NCBI RefSeq assembly: GCF_000381365.1
Contig: NZ_KB905466.1
Coordinates: forward strand, 370,744 to 434,743
Direction of reading: 5' to 3'
DNA from: Bacteroides salyersiae WAL 10018 = DSM 18765 = JCM 12988
Lineage (GTDB): Bacteria > Bacteroidota > Bacteroidia > Bacteroidales > Bacteroidaceae
Length of the DNA stretch: 64,000 bases
Position 1 is the first letter of the stretch. Each line of letters starts with the position of its first letter. The position numbers and the translations under genes were made by a program. Shown here one piece after another: positions 34,619-42,250 of the stretch. Below the pieces are notes generated by a model, which saw only the letters and a list, made by a program, of their open reading frames with translations, was not told the origin of the DNA and did not search any database.

Positions 34619-35079
34619 TAAAGTTTGCCAATGACAATGGTCTATGGATTGACTTATCACACCTCAATATTACTTATATGGATAGAGGTGGTGAGAATGA
34701 AGTGTTCCATGATGGTAATGTGTCTGTTGTAAAATTAAATAACTTTGAGTACGCAGGGGATGATTTAGAGAACTTCTTCATCCGCATTGCTGCACATAAC
34801 AAGTTCTTTGGCAATGTGCCTTATCAAATGATAGGCTTCGCTTATAACAGTCAGCAAGAATTTTGCGCAGTTCTCGTACAACCTTATATATTAGCTGAAC
34901 GAGAAGCTACGGAAGACGAGATAGCTGCTTATATGCAAGCATTAGGCTTTGAAATGGACTATTACGACGAATACCATAATTCGGATTATGAAGTGTTTGA
35001 TGCAGTTCCCAATAATGTACTTTATGGCATAGACGGAGATTTATACTTCATTGACACGCAAATTAGATTACGGTCTTAA
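34615..35079 (+). CDS. Kinase-like (polyvalent-type) domain, downstream frame
   Basis: From CTG 34615, overlapping the TGA of the previous frame as CTGA, the reading LIKFANDNGLWIDLSHLNI...GGENEVF...VSVVKLNNFEYAGDDL...FFIRIAAHNKFF..VPYQMIGFAYNSQQEF..VLVQPYILAEREAT...VPNNVLYGIDGDLYFIDTQ resembles the degenerate kinase domains of polyvalent proteins: a Gly-x-Glu-Asn-Glu-Val loop, VVKLN with the Lys, and an IDTQ near the end. Activity is uncertain. The frame is open from 34489, but that overlapping start is not supported. A broken paralogue lies at 39037-39662. It is the last gene before attR. Confidence 0.55.
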   Translation: MIKFANDNGLWIDLSHLNITYMDRGGENEVFHDGNVSVVKLNNFEYAGDDLENFFIRIAAHNKFFGNVPYQMIGFAYNSQQEFCAVLVQPYILAEREATEDEIAAYMQALGFEMDYYDEYHNSDYEVFDAVPNNVLYGIDGDLYFIDTQIRLRS

Positions 35080-35251
35080 CTCCATTTGGAGTACTCTCAT
35101 CTAAAGGGTAACGCATAGGCATTTGCCCATGATGCAGCCCTTTTTGATAATTCGTTCTTTTATTTACTAACAAGGAGTTTACCCATTGCTATTATAGCAT
35201 TGATTAATAACAGCTTGCAAATACTTACAGGGATGCTGTGTCGCTGCTTCT

Positions 35252-35262
35252 TATGGTATGAC
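35252..35262 (+). other. Attachment core between elements I and II
   Basis: TATGGTATGAC, preceded by GTGTCGCTGCTTC which is shared with the 39849 copy but not with the 23645 copy. Confidence 0.75.
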
Positions 35263-35422
35263 CGACACGATGGGACGTATGCACTCAGATGCTCAGTTCG
35301 CCGGTTCTTCATCCGTTCCCGCTCACGTAGAAATGATGGGATTCCTGGGAATTGGTAACAATCCTATGGTAGGTTGTACAGTGGCTTGTGCGGTTGACGT
35401 TGCTCAGGCTTTGAGCAAGTAA
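35252..35422 (+). pseudogene. GGGtGRT gene 3'-end fragment (copy B)
   Basis: The last 56 codons of the GGGtGRT gene from YGMTDTMGRMHSD to VDVAQALSK and stop, without promoter or start. It marks the junction of element I and element II. Most differences from the tail at 23645 are synonymous. Confidence 0.9.
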
Positions 35423-35446
35423 TTATCTGATATACAGATTATATAT

Positions 35447-35482
35447 GAAGAGCTTTCTTTTTCGGAAGGCTCTTCTTTTTTA
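35447..35482 (+). terminator. Terminator after gene-tail copy B
   Basis: GAAGAGC...GCTCTTC plus TTTTTT. Differs in sequence from the terminators after copies A and C. Confidence 0.85.
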
Positions 35483-35549
35483 TATAACTATACTCTATCC
35501 TGTTCCCTATTTATTTGTACCTACTCTCCTATTCTATCATCGTCCAACC

Positions 35550-35722
35550 AACTGTGACGGTATCGTATGTTATACTCTATAAGTTCTCTGTAAATCGCCA
35601 CATTCTTGGTAATTCTATGACGTATCTGTGACGGACTTTTTATACCGTCACAAGAAATCAATAGTCTATAAACTACTAATTATCAACGCTGTTTTCAATT
35701 AGCCACTCATCATATTCACACC
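35550..35722. repeat. TGTGACGG motifs and hairpin
   Basis: TGTGACGG at 35553-35560 and 35627-35634, with CCGTCACA at 35645-35652 forming an 8-bp stem, and TGTGACCG near 35740. The remaining 35483-35785 spacer has no gene. Possible binding sites or terminator relics where the lost integrase once lay. Confidence 0.45.
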
Positions 35723-35785
35723 TCCTATTATTTTTCTGTGACCGTTTTTAATTTCATATACCTCCCTCCTTGAAGTAACTATAAT

Positions 35786-36133
35786 TTAGTTCTTACTTGT
35801 ATAAAAAGTATCTTTTGTGCAAACATACTTTCCCTCCTTGGTTTCTTTATATTGAATCCAAAGTTTCTTAACAATGTCACTACAGGGGTCTACAACTTCA
35901 AACCAAACATTATACTTCACATCAACGGAAACCGAAGTTGTATAATTTACAATTTTATACCTCTTTTTCTGAATCGTTCCATTGACATAACAAGCAACTT
36001 CTTTCTGTTTAACTCTTTCTAATGCAAGGTTAATAACTTGCTGTGGAACTTTAGGAGTAAAATCTAAAACCGTTTTCTTTTGTGAAGATTGTGCCATTAC
36101 CTCACTAACCGTAAAAGAAAAAAGGCAAATCAA
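35786..36133 (-). CDS. Small exported protein, possibly damaged at the start
   Basis: 115 codons: ICLFSFTVSEVMAQ is the end of a signal peptide, followed by a mature part VLDFTPKVPQQVINLALERV...YVNGTIQKKRYKIVNYTTS...TKDTFYTSKN. The only in-frame start is TTG at 36133. A normal signal-peptide start, ATGAAAAATATTATTTAT, lies just upstream in another frame and runs into TGA, so a 1-2-base deletion may have broken the gene. Function unknown. Confidence 0.5.
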   Translation of the reverse strand: MICLFSFTVSEVMAQSSQKKTVLDFTPKVPQQVINLALERVKQKEVACYVNGTIQKKRYKIVNYTTSVSVDVKYNVWFEVVDPCSDIVKKLWIQYKETKEGKYVCTKDTFYTSKN

Positions 36134-36233
36134 TAAATAATATTTTTCATCATATCTTATTTGTTATTATCATCTTAGAATATTGTAAGCATAATGCCAA
36201 TCTATAAGACTAGCACTATGCTTTTAAATTCTA

Positions 36234-36590
36234 TTATTGTTTAGTAAAGGTTTCTGTATGCCCTCCTTCTTCGATTAACTTCAAACTGTTATCAGAAATT
36301 TCAACTGTATAAGTTTCAGGGTCATCATCTCCCCAATCAAGAACCAACTTAGTACTACCGTCAAATGTATAAGAAAATGATTCTGTATTAGACTCATCAT
36401 CATACACATCATAAGATTCCCAAGTTCCTTTACCGTCTGATTTAAAAGTAACAATTTCTTTGTTTCCACCTCCCCACGTATAAGACCAAACACCTACTAA
36501 CGGATTTTCATCATCGTCGTCACTACAAGAAGTAAAACCTGCACATAAAGCAATAACCAATAAAGTCGCAAAAAATCTAAATGTTTTCAT
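36234..36590 (-). CDS. Small lipocalin-like lipoprotein
   Basis: A 118-aa lipoprotein: signal peptide with lipobox GFTSC (Cys 22), then SDDDDENPLVGVWSYTWGGG, a surface-export acidic tag and lipocalin-like start. Further strands: EIVTFKSDGKGTWESYDVYDD, FSYTFDGSTKLVLDWGDD, YTVEISDNSLKLIEE. Related in plan to 33840-34295. Expressed with 35786 on the minus strand. Confidence 0.72.
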   Translation of the reverse strand: MKTFRFFATLLVIALCAGFTSCSDDDDENPLVGVWSYTWGGGNKEIVTFKSDGKGTWESYDVYDDESNTESFSYTFDGSTKLVLDWGDDDPETYTVEISDNSLKLIEEGGHTETFTKQ

Positions 36591-36761
36591 ATTCTGTAAA
36601 TAATCTTTTTCGTTAATAATTTAATTTGTAGTATAAGCTGCTCAAAAAATGAGTTGGCTACTTAAAAGATAGTAGCAAAAGTTGTTTCTTAATGTCTGAT
36701 TCGTAGTCCTATATCGTTTTATGTATCCTGTTCCCTTTGGATATATTATACAATGAAAAAA

Positions 36762-36834
36762 GCGTGGGAACTTGAATATCACAGTTCAGAGGTATCGCCA
36801 AACACCCACAACTCAATGATAAACAAGCCCACGC
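36762..36834 (-). ncRNA. Structured element, copy 1 (73 nt, minus strand)
   Basis: Hairpin read on the minus strand: GCGTGGG-CTTG-tt-TATCA-..AGTT..GGT-loop-ACC..AACT..TGATA-tt-CAAG-tt-CCCACGC, followed by six T. The loop carries TTGGCGAT and CTGAAC, shared with copy 2 at 36884. Could be a small RNA with its own terminator, or a DNA hairpin. Confidence 0.55.
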
Positions 36835-36883
36835 CAAACGATATATAGACTATCTTAACAAGATAGGTATATAACATTGACGT
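36835..36883. repeat. Central palindrome between the paired elements
   Basis: TATATAGACTATCTT-AAC-AAGATAGGTATATA, an imperfect dyad separating the two divergent hairpins, a possible shared promoter/operator. Confidence 0.5.
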
Positions 36884-36958
36884 GAGCGTTCTTGCCTATC
36901 ACCTTGAGTTGTTCATTAAATTGGCGATTTTCTGAACAAGGTAATATCTTAAACGCTC
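36884..36958 (+). ncRNA. Structured element, copy 2 (75 nt, plus strand)
   Basis: GAGCGTT pairs with AACGCTC, TAT with ATA, CCTTG with CAAGG, GTTC with GAAC; apical TTGGCGAT-TTTCTGAAC as in copy 1. Stem bases differ from copy 1 but pairing is kept. Not followed by a clean T-run. Confidence 0.55.
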
Positions 36959-37168
36959 TTCGTTAACTAATATGTCCTTTCAGTCCCAACACATTAGGTA
37001 TCTGAAATTGCCACAAAGTTACGAAAAGCGTTTGTAATAGCAAGAACTATTGTTTATTAAAAGTTGAGAGCAATCTCTGCTTTGTAAATCTATGGTAGTG
37101 GAAAAATTCAAGACTGCCCATATAAAAACTATATTTCTGAAATTTTCCACCCCACCGATATTTTATGC

Positions 37169-37804
37169 TTATGGCTTTATAAACTGATTTTTTATCCGTT
37201 GAACGGTGGAAATACCAATACTTTGTAGCTTAGCTATATTTCTGATTGAATAACCTTTTCTTAGTAAAGTTATGACTTCTTTATATTCTTCTTTCTTCTT
37301 ATCATCCGTTTTGGTTGAACCTGCCTTTCTGCCAAGTTTTCCACCTTTAGCAATATAATTCGCTCTACCACTATTCAAACGATATTGGATGTTGCTTCTT
37401 TCGATATTTGCCATTTCTGCAAGTACTGTCACCATGATAGAAGCTATTGTATTAACTTCCCCATTTGGTTGCAAAGTATATAAGCCCAAGTACTGTATGT
37501 AAACCGATACTTTCGATTCATGCAATATATCTAAAGAGCGAAGAAGCTGTAATGTGCTTCTTCCTAGTCTTGACAATTCAGACAAAAGTAGAATATTCAC
37601 AGATTCACGTTTACAGTATTCCAGACATTCTCCTAAAATCTGTCTTTTCTCTATCTTCTTTGCACCTGAAATATGCTCTTGGAATATATTCACAATTTCT
37701 ATATCCTGTGAGATAGCATATTTCTTTAAATCCTCTATTTGTCTGCTCGTGTCCTGTCTGTCATTACTTGACGAAACACGAGCATATATTACGGCTGTTT
37801 TCAT
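37169..37804 (-). CDS. Serine recombinase (resolvase/invertase)
   Basis: A 211-aa small serine recombinase. The catalytic domain (~1-140) begins MKTAVIYARVSSSNDRQDTS with nucleophile S11 or S12 and the LSRLGRS motif of the active site; the C-terminal HTH (~172-208, KGYSIRNIAKLQSIGISTVQRI) binds DNA. Family roles are cointegrate resolution or inversion. The paired hairpins (36762-36958) lie 200-400 bp downstream of it, but no res site could be identified. Confidence 0.88.
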   Translation of the reverse strand: MKTAVIYARVSSSNDRQDTSRQIEDLKKYAISQDIEIVNIFQEHISGAKKIEKRQILGECLEYCKRESVNILLLSELSRLGRSTLQLLRSLDILHESKVSVYIQYLGLYTLQPNGEVNTIASIMVTVLAEMANIERSNIQYRLNSGRANYIAKGGKLGRKAGSTKTDDKKKEEYKEVITLLRKGYSIRNIAKLQSIGISTVQRIKNQFIKP

Positions 37805-37889
37805 TTTATTCTTTAATTAAATTGATAACACGAAAAGATGTATTCAAAACAGTCTATCAGATTAATTTGAACACATCCTTGATTTGAAC

Positions 37890-37930
37890 ACAAAAAGAGG
37901 ATACCACCTTTTCTCAGTGATACCCTCTTC
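37890..37930 (-). terminator. Terminator after DUF3871 fragment
   Basis: On the minus strand AAGAGGGTATCAC...GGTGGTATCCTCTT followed by TTTG; lies between the fragment's stop and the serine recombinase start. Confidence 0.65.
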
Positions 37931-37946
37931 GGTGTATATCTTTTTC

Positions 37947-38445
37947 TTATGGTAGTTTTTTTTGTTCTGACAGTGGTAATACTTGATAAAGTCTTAGCCG
38001 ACCTATTAATTGACAATACTGTTGAATTGTTAATCTAGTGCGTCCTATATTCTCTAAAAGTCTTAGATTTACTTCTGATTCAAAAGACGTGAATAGTTTT
38101 ATTGCCGATTGGTATATATCCAAATCAGACATAGCTTCCAGTTTCTCTTTTAATCCATCACAAGTTAGCATGAGATTTGAACAAACCTTTAATCGGTAGC
38201 CGATGAATATTTTAAATTTCTCCGGACTTTTCCTTGAATAAAGATTTTCTTCGTGATAACTGCGTACACCGCCTATACAAAGATATACTTCTTCTCCATT
38301 GAGTGTTTTACTTATGGATTTAATCTCAAAGCAAAATGCCATTCTTTGATAAAACAAAGTCTTTTCATCTTCTCTGAGTTCGCTTGCTTTTTTATGGAGA
38401 GCAGTCGGAATTCTGCCAATAACCAGATCAGACCAGTTTCAATCT
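37947..38445 (-). pseudogene. DUF3871 fragment
   Basis: Reads DLVIGRIPTALHKKASELRE...EDEKTLFYQRMAFCFEIKSI...CIGGVRSYHEENLYSRKS...QLIGRLRLYQVLPLSEQKKLP and stops. It matches residues ~103-265 of the 29322-30341 protein; the first ~100 and last ~75 residues are missing. The open frame begins after a TGA near 38447. No start codon fits the family N-terminus, so this is a truncated relic. Confidence 0.8.
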
Positions 38446-38463
38446 TCTCAAATTTGGTCATAA

Positions 38464-38610
38464 TTATTCTTCTGTTTTAAATCCTACGGGATTTGGTTTC
38501 TGTTGAGTTCTCCTTTTAATAAAGGATTCTATGTAATCAAACGCTTCCAAAAGATGCGCTATGATTCCTATAAACTTTACTACTTCAATAATCAATTTTA
38601 ATTTTTTCAT
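38464..38610 (-). CDS. Possible small protein (48 aa)
   Basis: ORF beginning MKKLKLIIEVVKFIGIIAHL, ending PVGFKTEE, immediately upstream of the DUF3871 fragment. Predicted amphipathic helix, no known family. Weak support. Confidence 0.4.
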   Translation of the reverse strand: MKKLKLIIEVVKFIGIIAHLLEAFDYIESFIKRRTQQKPNPVGFKTEE

Positions 38611-38639
38611 TTCTATTTTCCCCTTATTTTTTAATTGTT

Positions 38640-39000
38640 AATAATTTATTGTTTCTATTTATTTCATTAATAAGGCGATCAGAGGAGTATGGGAGGTGAG
38701 GTAAACAGGTGAGCAGTGAGAAGAAAAAAAATAAAGAGAGCCTTTAGCTCCCTGATTGAGAAAGAATATAAATACGAGAAAATCCCCACTTCCAGTGATT
38801 ATATCTAATGTATAATCTAACTAAAAACAGGGATTTGGTCTCTCGGTAGCTGATTCGGAAACTACCGTTTTATTTAATCTTATTTTTATCTATTATTCTT
38901 CATATATAAGGATTTGGAGGCTTTGTAGGAGTGTTTTTTGAGTAAAGTTCATAATATGTATCAACTTATCAATAAAATAGTTGTTTAATATTCACATATT
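38640..39000. other. AT-rich non-coding region with terminator-like hairpin
   Basis: No gene seen. CGGTAG-CTGATTCGGAAA-CTACCG followed by TTTTATTT (38844-38875) looks like a plus-strand terminator, preceded by AGAAAATCCCC/GGGATTTGGTCT partial complementarity (38781-38840). A short RNA reading rightward is possible. Confidence 0.4.
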
Positions 39001-39011
39001 AACTACATTTG
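38981..39011 (+). promoter_or_regulatory. Promoter of element II kinase-like gene
   Basis: TTG (38981-38983), 20-bp spacer, TACATTTG (39004-39011), 26 nt before ATG 39037. Confidence 0.7.
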
Positions 39012-39036
39012 CATAAACTCATACTCATAACAAAAG

Positions 39037-39662
39037 ATGGAATACATCAACAAATTTCATAAAGAATGGATAGAGCGTACCCGCCAATCAATAGCCTCTT
39101 GGAGCAAGCAGCCTCTATCATTAGAAGAAAAAAGGAAGCAGCAGGAACGCTTGAACCAACAGAAAGTTATAAGAGAGGGCAAATCGAAGAACTGATTTCA
39201 TTTGCCAATTCTAATAACTTATGGATTTCTCTCTCTGAACTGAACATAGAATTCTTAAGTAAGGGAGGAGAAAATGAAGTTTATACAGGGGACAAAGACA
39301 ATATTGTTGTCAAGCTAAACAATTTTGAATACGCAGGCGATGATTTAGGAAATTTCTTCATTCGTATTTCTGCACATAATAAGTTCTTCAGTAATGTTCC
39401 CTATCACATGATTGGCTTTGCCTATAACAGTCAACATGAATTTTGTGCAGTTCTTATACAGCCCTATATCTTAGCTGAACGTGAAGCTACAGAAAGTGAA
39501 ATTGCTTAATACATGGAAGCACTTGGTTTCGAGATGGACTACATAGATGAATTCCATAATGAACAATACGAAATCTTTGATGCTGTTCCTAACAATGTAC
39601 TCTATGGGATTGATAATGATTTATATTTTATTGATACACAAATAAGAAGGAAAGAAAAATAA
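39037..39662 (+). pseudogene. Kinase-like gene, element II copy, with nonsense codon
   Basis: Paralogue of 34460-35079 with the same two-frame layout: first frame MEYINKFHKEWIERTRQSIA to TGA at 39193-39195, overlapped by CTG at 39192 that opens the second frame (LISFANSNNLW...). The second frame meets an in-frame TAA at 39507-39509 where element I has GCT, then stays open and similar (MEALGFEMDYIDEFHN... to FIDTQIRRKEK) to TAA 39660-39662. The late stop suggests recent loss. Confidence 0.75.
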
Positions 39663-39848
39663 AACCACTATCTTTACACAGTGATAAAGGGTATAAATAA
39701 GTTCTTTATGACTTATTCACGACCAATTATTCAAAATACAGAGATTTGTAATCTGGAGCGTTCTTTTAAGTACTTAAATATTTATCTGTAAAATAAGCAT
39801 TTAGAATAATGTTTGATTGTTTTACGGGGATACAGTGTCGCTGCTTCA

Positions 39849-39859
39849 TATGGTATGAC
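39849..39859 (+). other. Attachment core, right end of element II
   Basis: TATGGTATGAC preceded by GTGTCGCTGCTTCA; right boundary of the tandem array. Confidence 0.75.
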
Positions 39860-40019
39860 GGACACGATGGGACGTATGCACTCAGATGCTCAGTTCGCCG
39901 GTTCTTCATCCGTTCCCGCTCACGTAGAAATGATGGGATTCTTGGGAATTGGTAACAATCCTATGGTAGGTTGTACAGTGGCTTGTGCGGTTGACATAGC
40001 TCAGGCTTTAGCTAAGTAA
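39849..40019 (+). pseudogene. GGGtGRT gene 3'-end fragment (copy C, probably the original tail)
   Basis: YGMTDTMGRMHSD through VDIAQALAK and stop. By the order of insertions it should be the native chromosomal gene end displaced ~16 kb from its body. Confidence 0.85.
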
Positions 40020-40040
40020 TTTAACTATTACAATATAATA

Positions 40041-40075
40041 AATCCCTGTAACTGATAATGTTATGGGGATTTTCA
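40041..40075 (+). terminator. Terminator after copy C
   Basis: AATCCC...GGGATT followed by TTCATT; presumed native terminator of the GGGtGRT operon. The rest of 40076-40317 shows no gene. Confidence 0.55.
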
Positions 40076-40317
40076 TTATATATACTGCATGAACAGATAG
40101 TATTTCTTCATAACTTCTCGCTTACTATTCTCTCATAATCGGCCGTGATTAAATGACGAAATTGGAATGAATCATAGCACAAATTGAAATTGTTTATCTA
40201 AGGTTAAGCGTGACTTATTGTGATCATTCCACCAAATCTTAATAAGAACACTTATTCAACAGATCTGTAATGTCAAAAAATTAAAAGAAGAAAAAGAATC
40301 GTACACCAATAATTGAC

Positions 40318-40325
40318 TATATTTG
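40318..40325 (+). promoter_or_regulatory. -7 promoter box TATATTTG
   Basis: TATATTTG 61 nt before the ATG at 40386; the -33 box is not clear. Confidence 0.45.
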
Positions 40326-40385
40326 CATGTTTTTTAAAAGAAGCTTATACAAGTCAATAACATAAAAGAATTTATAAATATCTTA

Positions 40386-42134
40386 ATGAACGCATTATCT
40401 AATCTTTACCATACTATAGAAGCAAAGCCGAAAACAGCTTTTGGCATTACATTTTTATTCCTTATCGCCTATCAACTAATTTCTGCTTTTATCGGATTCG
40501 AGTTATGTGACTCCGGGTTTTATATGGTTTTTTACGATAACATATTTCAAAATCCGGAATGCGTGGAATACAACTTTATGTATTACTTGAGCGGGGTCAT
40601 TGGTGGTGCTTTTATGACACTGTTTCCTGATGCAGGGATATTCGATATGCGCATATTGGGAATAGTCAATAATATGATAATCATCTATCTATTATATAAA
40701 CTATTTAGAAAACAGATTCCAATGTCGGCTATAATCATAGGTTGTGTCTTGGTCACGATATCTTATATAGCCATGCCAATGACTTTTTACAATGATCTTA
40801 TAACCAGTCTCTTGTATACGACAGCTATCTTTTATATATTTAAAGGGCTAAACAGAAATAAATATCTATATTTCATCATAAGTGGTATCATAATAGGAAT
40901 CAACTCTTTCTCACGCATTCCCAATATATTAGATTACGGAATCATATTATTGGTCATATTGCATGCTCTTTATTATAGAGAAACAGTTTGTCTCTGCATC
41001 AACAGATGCCTGGTATTTACAGTTTCGTTTATTATAGGAATAATGGGTATCATCAGTCTAATGAAAGTCTGGGGACATTATGAACCTTTCGTCAATAACA
41101 TGCGTGAGTTGCTCTTTATAGCAGAAGATGATAGTGGTACGAGTTCCCATACCCTATCCAATATGATATTTGCACAAGTACGAATCTATTATTTAGTTCT
41201 CAAATTAGGAATAAAGATTGTTTTACTTTATATTATATTTTGGGGATCTGCTAAATATATAAAAAAGGAGGTGGTATTATTGCCTGTCCGGATCATCGTT
41301 TTCTCTTTACTTGCCATTCTCTTTTATAAAGAGAACGTAGTATTCACTTTGTGTGCTTTCAGTATGGTCGGGATATTGGGAAATATCGTTCTGAACAAAG
41401 ATAAAGAGATAAAAATGCTATCATGGGCCGGACTCTCGATGATCATGATCATACCTCTCGGCAGTGATGGAGGCATGGTCAATAACGGAAGCATCATCTA
41501 TTGGTTAGGGATGCCTATGGCAATCTCATTCTATCTATCGATTCAAAATATTCATATTCCAGCCATACCGCAATGGGCTGTCAGACAAACATTGCTGCTT
41601 ACATTGGGGGTATATATCCTTGCATGTGGAGCAAAGGCCATATGTGACGGAGTATACTTTGATGGTGGTCCGCTTTTCGAAAAGCGATATTCTATTCAAA
41701 ACGACAGAGTTAAACATATTTATACGAGCCGGGAAAGGGCACAGATTCTCAATGACTTGTTAATAGGAATAAAACCTTATATCAAACAAGGCGATCACCT
41801 ATTTGCTTATGGCAGTATTCCAGCTATAAATTATATGACACGCACCAAACCTTTTATCGGATGCTCCTGGCCGGAATTATTAGGAGAACCTCTGTTTAGA
41901 CACAAATTAAATAATTACAGTGGTCCGCTTCCTGCTATATTGCGACAAAAATTCAACAGTATAGGCAAAGAGTTCGGAGAACCAAGCGAAAACTACCTGA
42001 TTGACTGTGGTATTGAGACAGGCCCTTTCAGAAGTAATAAAAAGCATAGGGTAATAACCGAATTTATAGAAAAAAATAAATATAAGACTGTATTCGAAAA
42101 CCAATATTTTGTGCTATATCTGCCCGAAAAATAA
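40386..42134 (+). CDS. Polytopic membrane protein, GT-C glycosyltransferase-like
   Basis: A 582-aa protein with about 11-12 transmembrane helices in the first ~430 residues and a soluble C-terminal part (~430-582). FELCDSGFYMVFYDNIFQ in the first loop has an acidic motif placed as in GT-C enzymes, and FSRIPN sits in a later loop. Such proteins move sugars from lipid carriers at the periplasmic face; this assignment is inferred from topology only. It is transcribed alone, and is chromosomal, just beyond the mobile array. Confidence 0.55.
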   Translation: MNALSNLYHTIEAKPKTAFGITFLFLIAYQLISAFIGFELCDSGFYMVFYDNIFQNPECVEYNFMYYLSGVIGGAFMTLFPDAGIFDMRILGIVNNMIIIYLLYKLFRKQIPMSAIIIGCVLVTISYIAMPMTFYNDLITSLLYTTAIFYIFKGLNRNKYLYFIISGIIIGINSFSRIPNILDYGIILLVILHALYYRETVCLCINRCLVFTVSFIIGIMGIISLMKVWGHYEPFVNNMRELLFIAEDDSGTSSHTLSNMIFAQVRIYYLVLKLGIKIVLLYIIFWGSAKYIKKEVVLLPVRIIVFSLLAILFYKENVVFTLCAFSMVGILGNIVLNKDKEIKMLSWAGLSMIMIIPLGSDGGMVNNGSIIYWLGMPMAISFYLSIQNIHIPAIPQWAVRQTLLLTLGVYILACGAKAICDGVYFDGGPLFEKRYSIQNDRVKHIYTSRERAQILNDLLIGIKPYIKQGDHLFAYGSIPAINYMTRTKPFIGCSWPELLGEPLFRHKLNNYSGPLPAILRQKFNSIGKEFGEPSENYLIDCGIETGPFRSNKKHRVITEFIEKNKYKTVFENQYFVLYLPEK

Positions 42135-42250
42135 GATGATAAAAGAAAAAATCTTATTTCAAATACCGAAATTGTTTTTTCATTGAAATACATCCATAGA
42201 ATATAGACTTTTCATTATCTTTGTTCATTGAACGATAAATTCTTTGAACT

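Larger units (their letters stand above)
23645..35262 (+). mobile_element. Integrative element I (~11.6 kb), attL to attR
   Basis: Bounded by the 11-bp core TATGGTATGAC at 23645 and 35252, each inside a copy of the GGGtGRT gene end. The integrase is the first gene after the left end. Contents in order: integrase, unknown, ParB-like, small ORFs, winged-helix, DUF3871, RadC, Xer, structured RNA/DNA, cargo, lipoprotein, kinase-like gene. No relaxase, coupling protein or conjugation gene is visible, so transfer must rely on a helper. Base composition is more AT-rich than the flanks. Confidence 0.85.
35252..39859 (+). mobile_element. Element II (~4.6 kb), decayed tandem neighbour
   Basis: Bounded by the attachment core at 35252 and 39849. 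It keeps the same right end as element I (kinase-like gene then gene-tail copy), but has no tyrosine integrase, a truncated DUF3871, and a nonsense mutation in the kinase-like gene. It also carries a serine recombinase, two minus-strand exported proteins and paired hairpins. Order implies that element II came first and element I later. Confidence 0.8.

Noticed and set aside
39813..40019. 68-codon ORF ending in the GGGtGRT tail
   Set aside because: It is the displaced gene end with a chance upstream extension; no promoter or family start.
23876..40019. Conjugative transposon with transfer genes
   Set aside because: No relaxase, coupling protein or type IV secretion genes were recognised in either element.
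23645..40019. tRNA gene as integration site
   Set aside because: No tRNA-like sequence at any of the three attachment cores; the repeats are coding sequence of the GGGtGRT gene.
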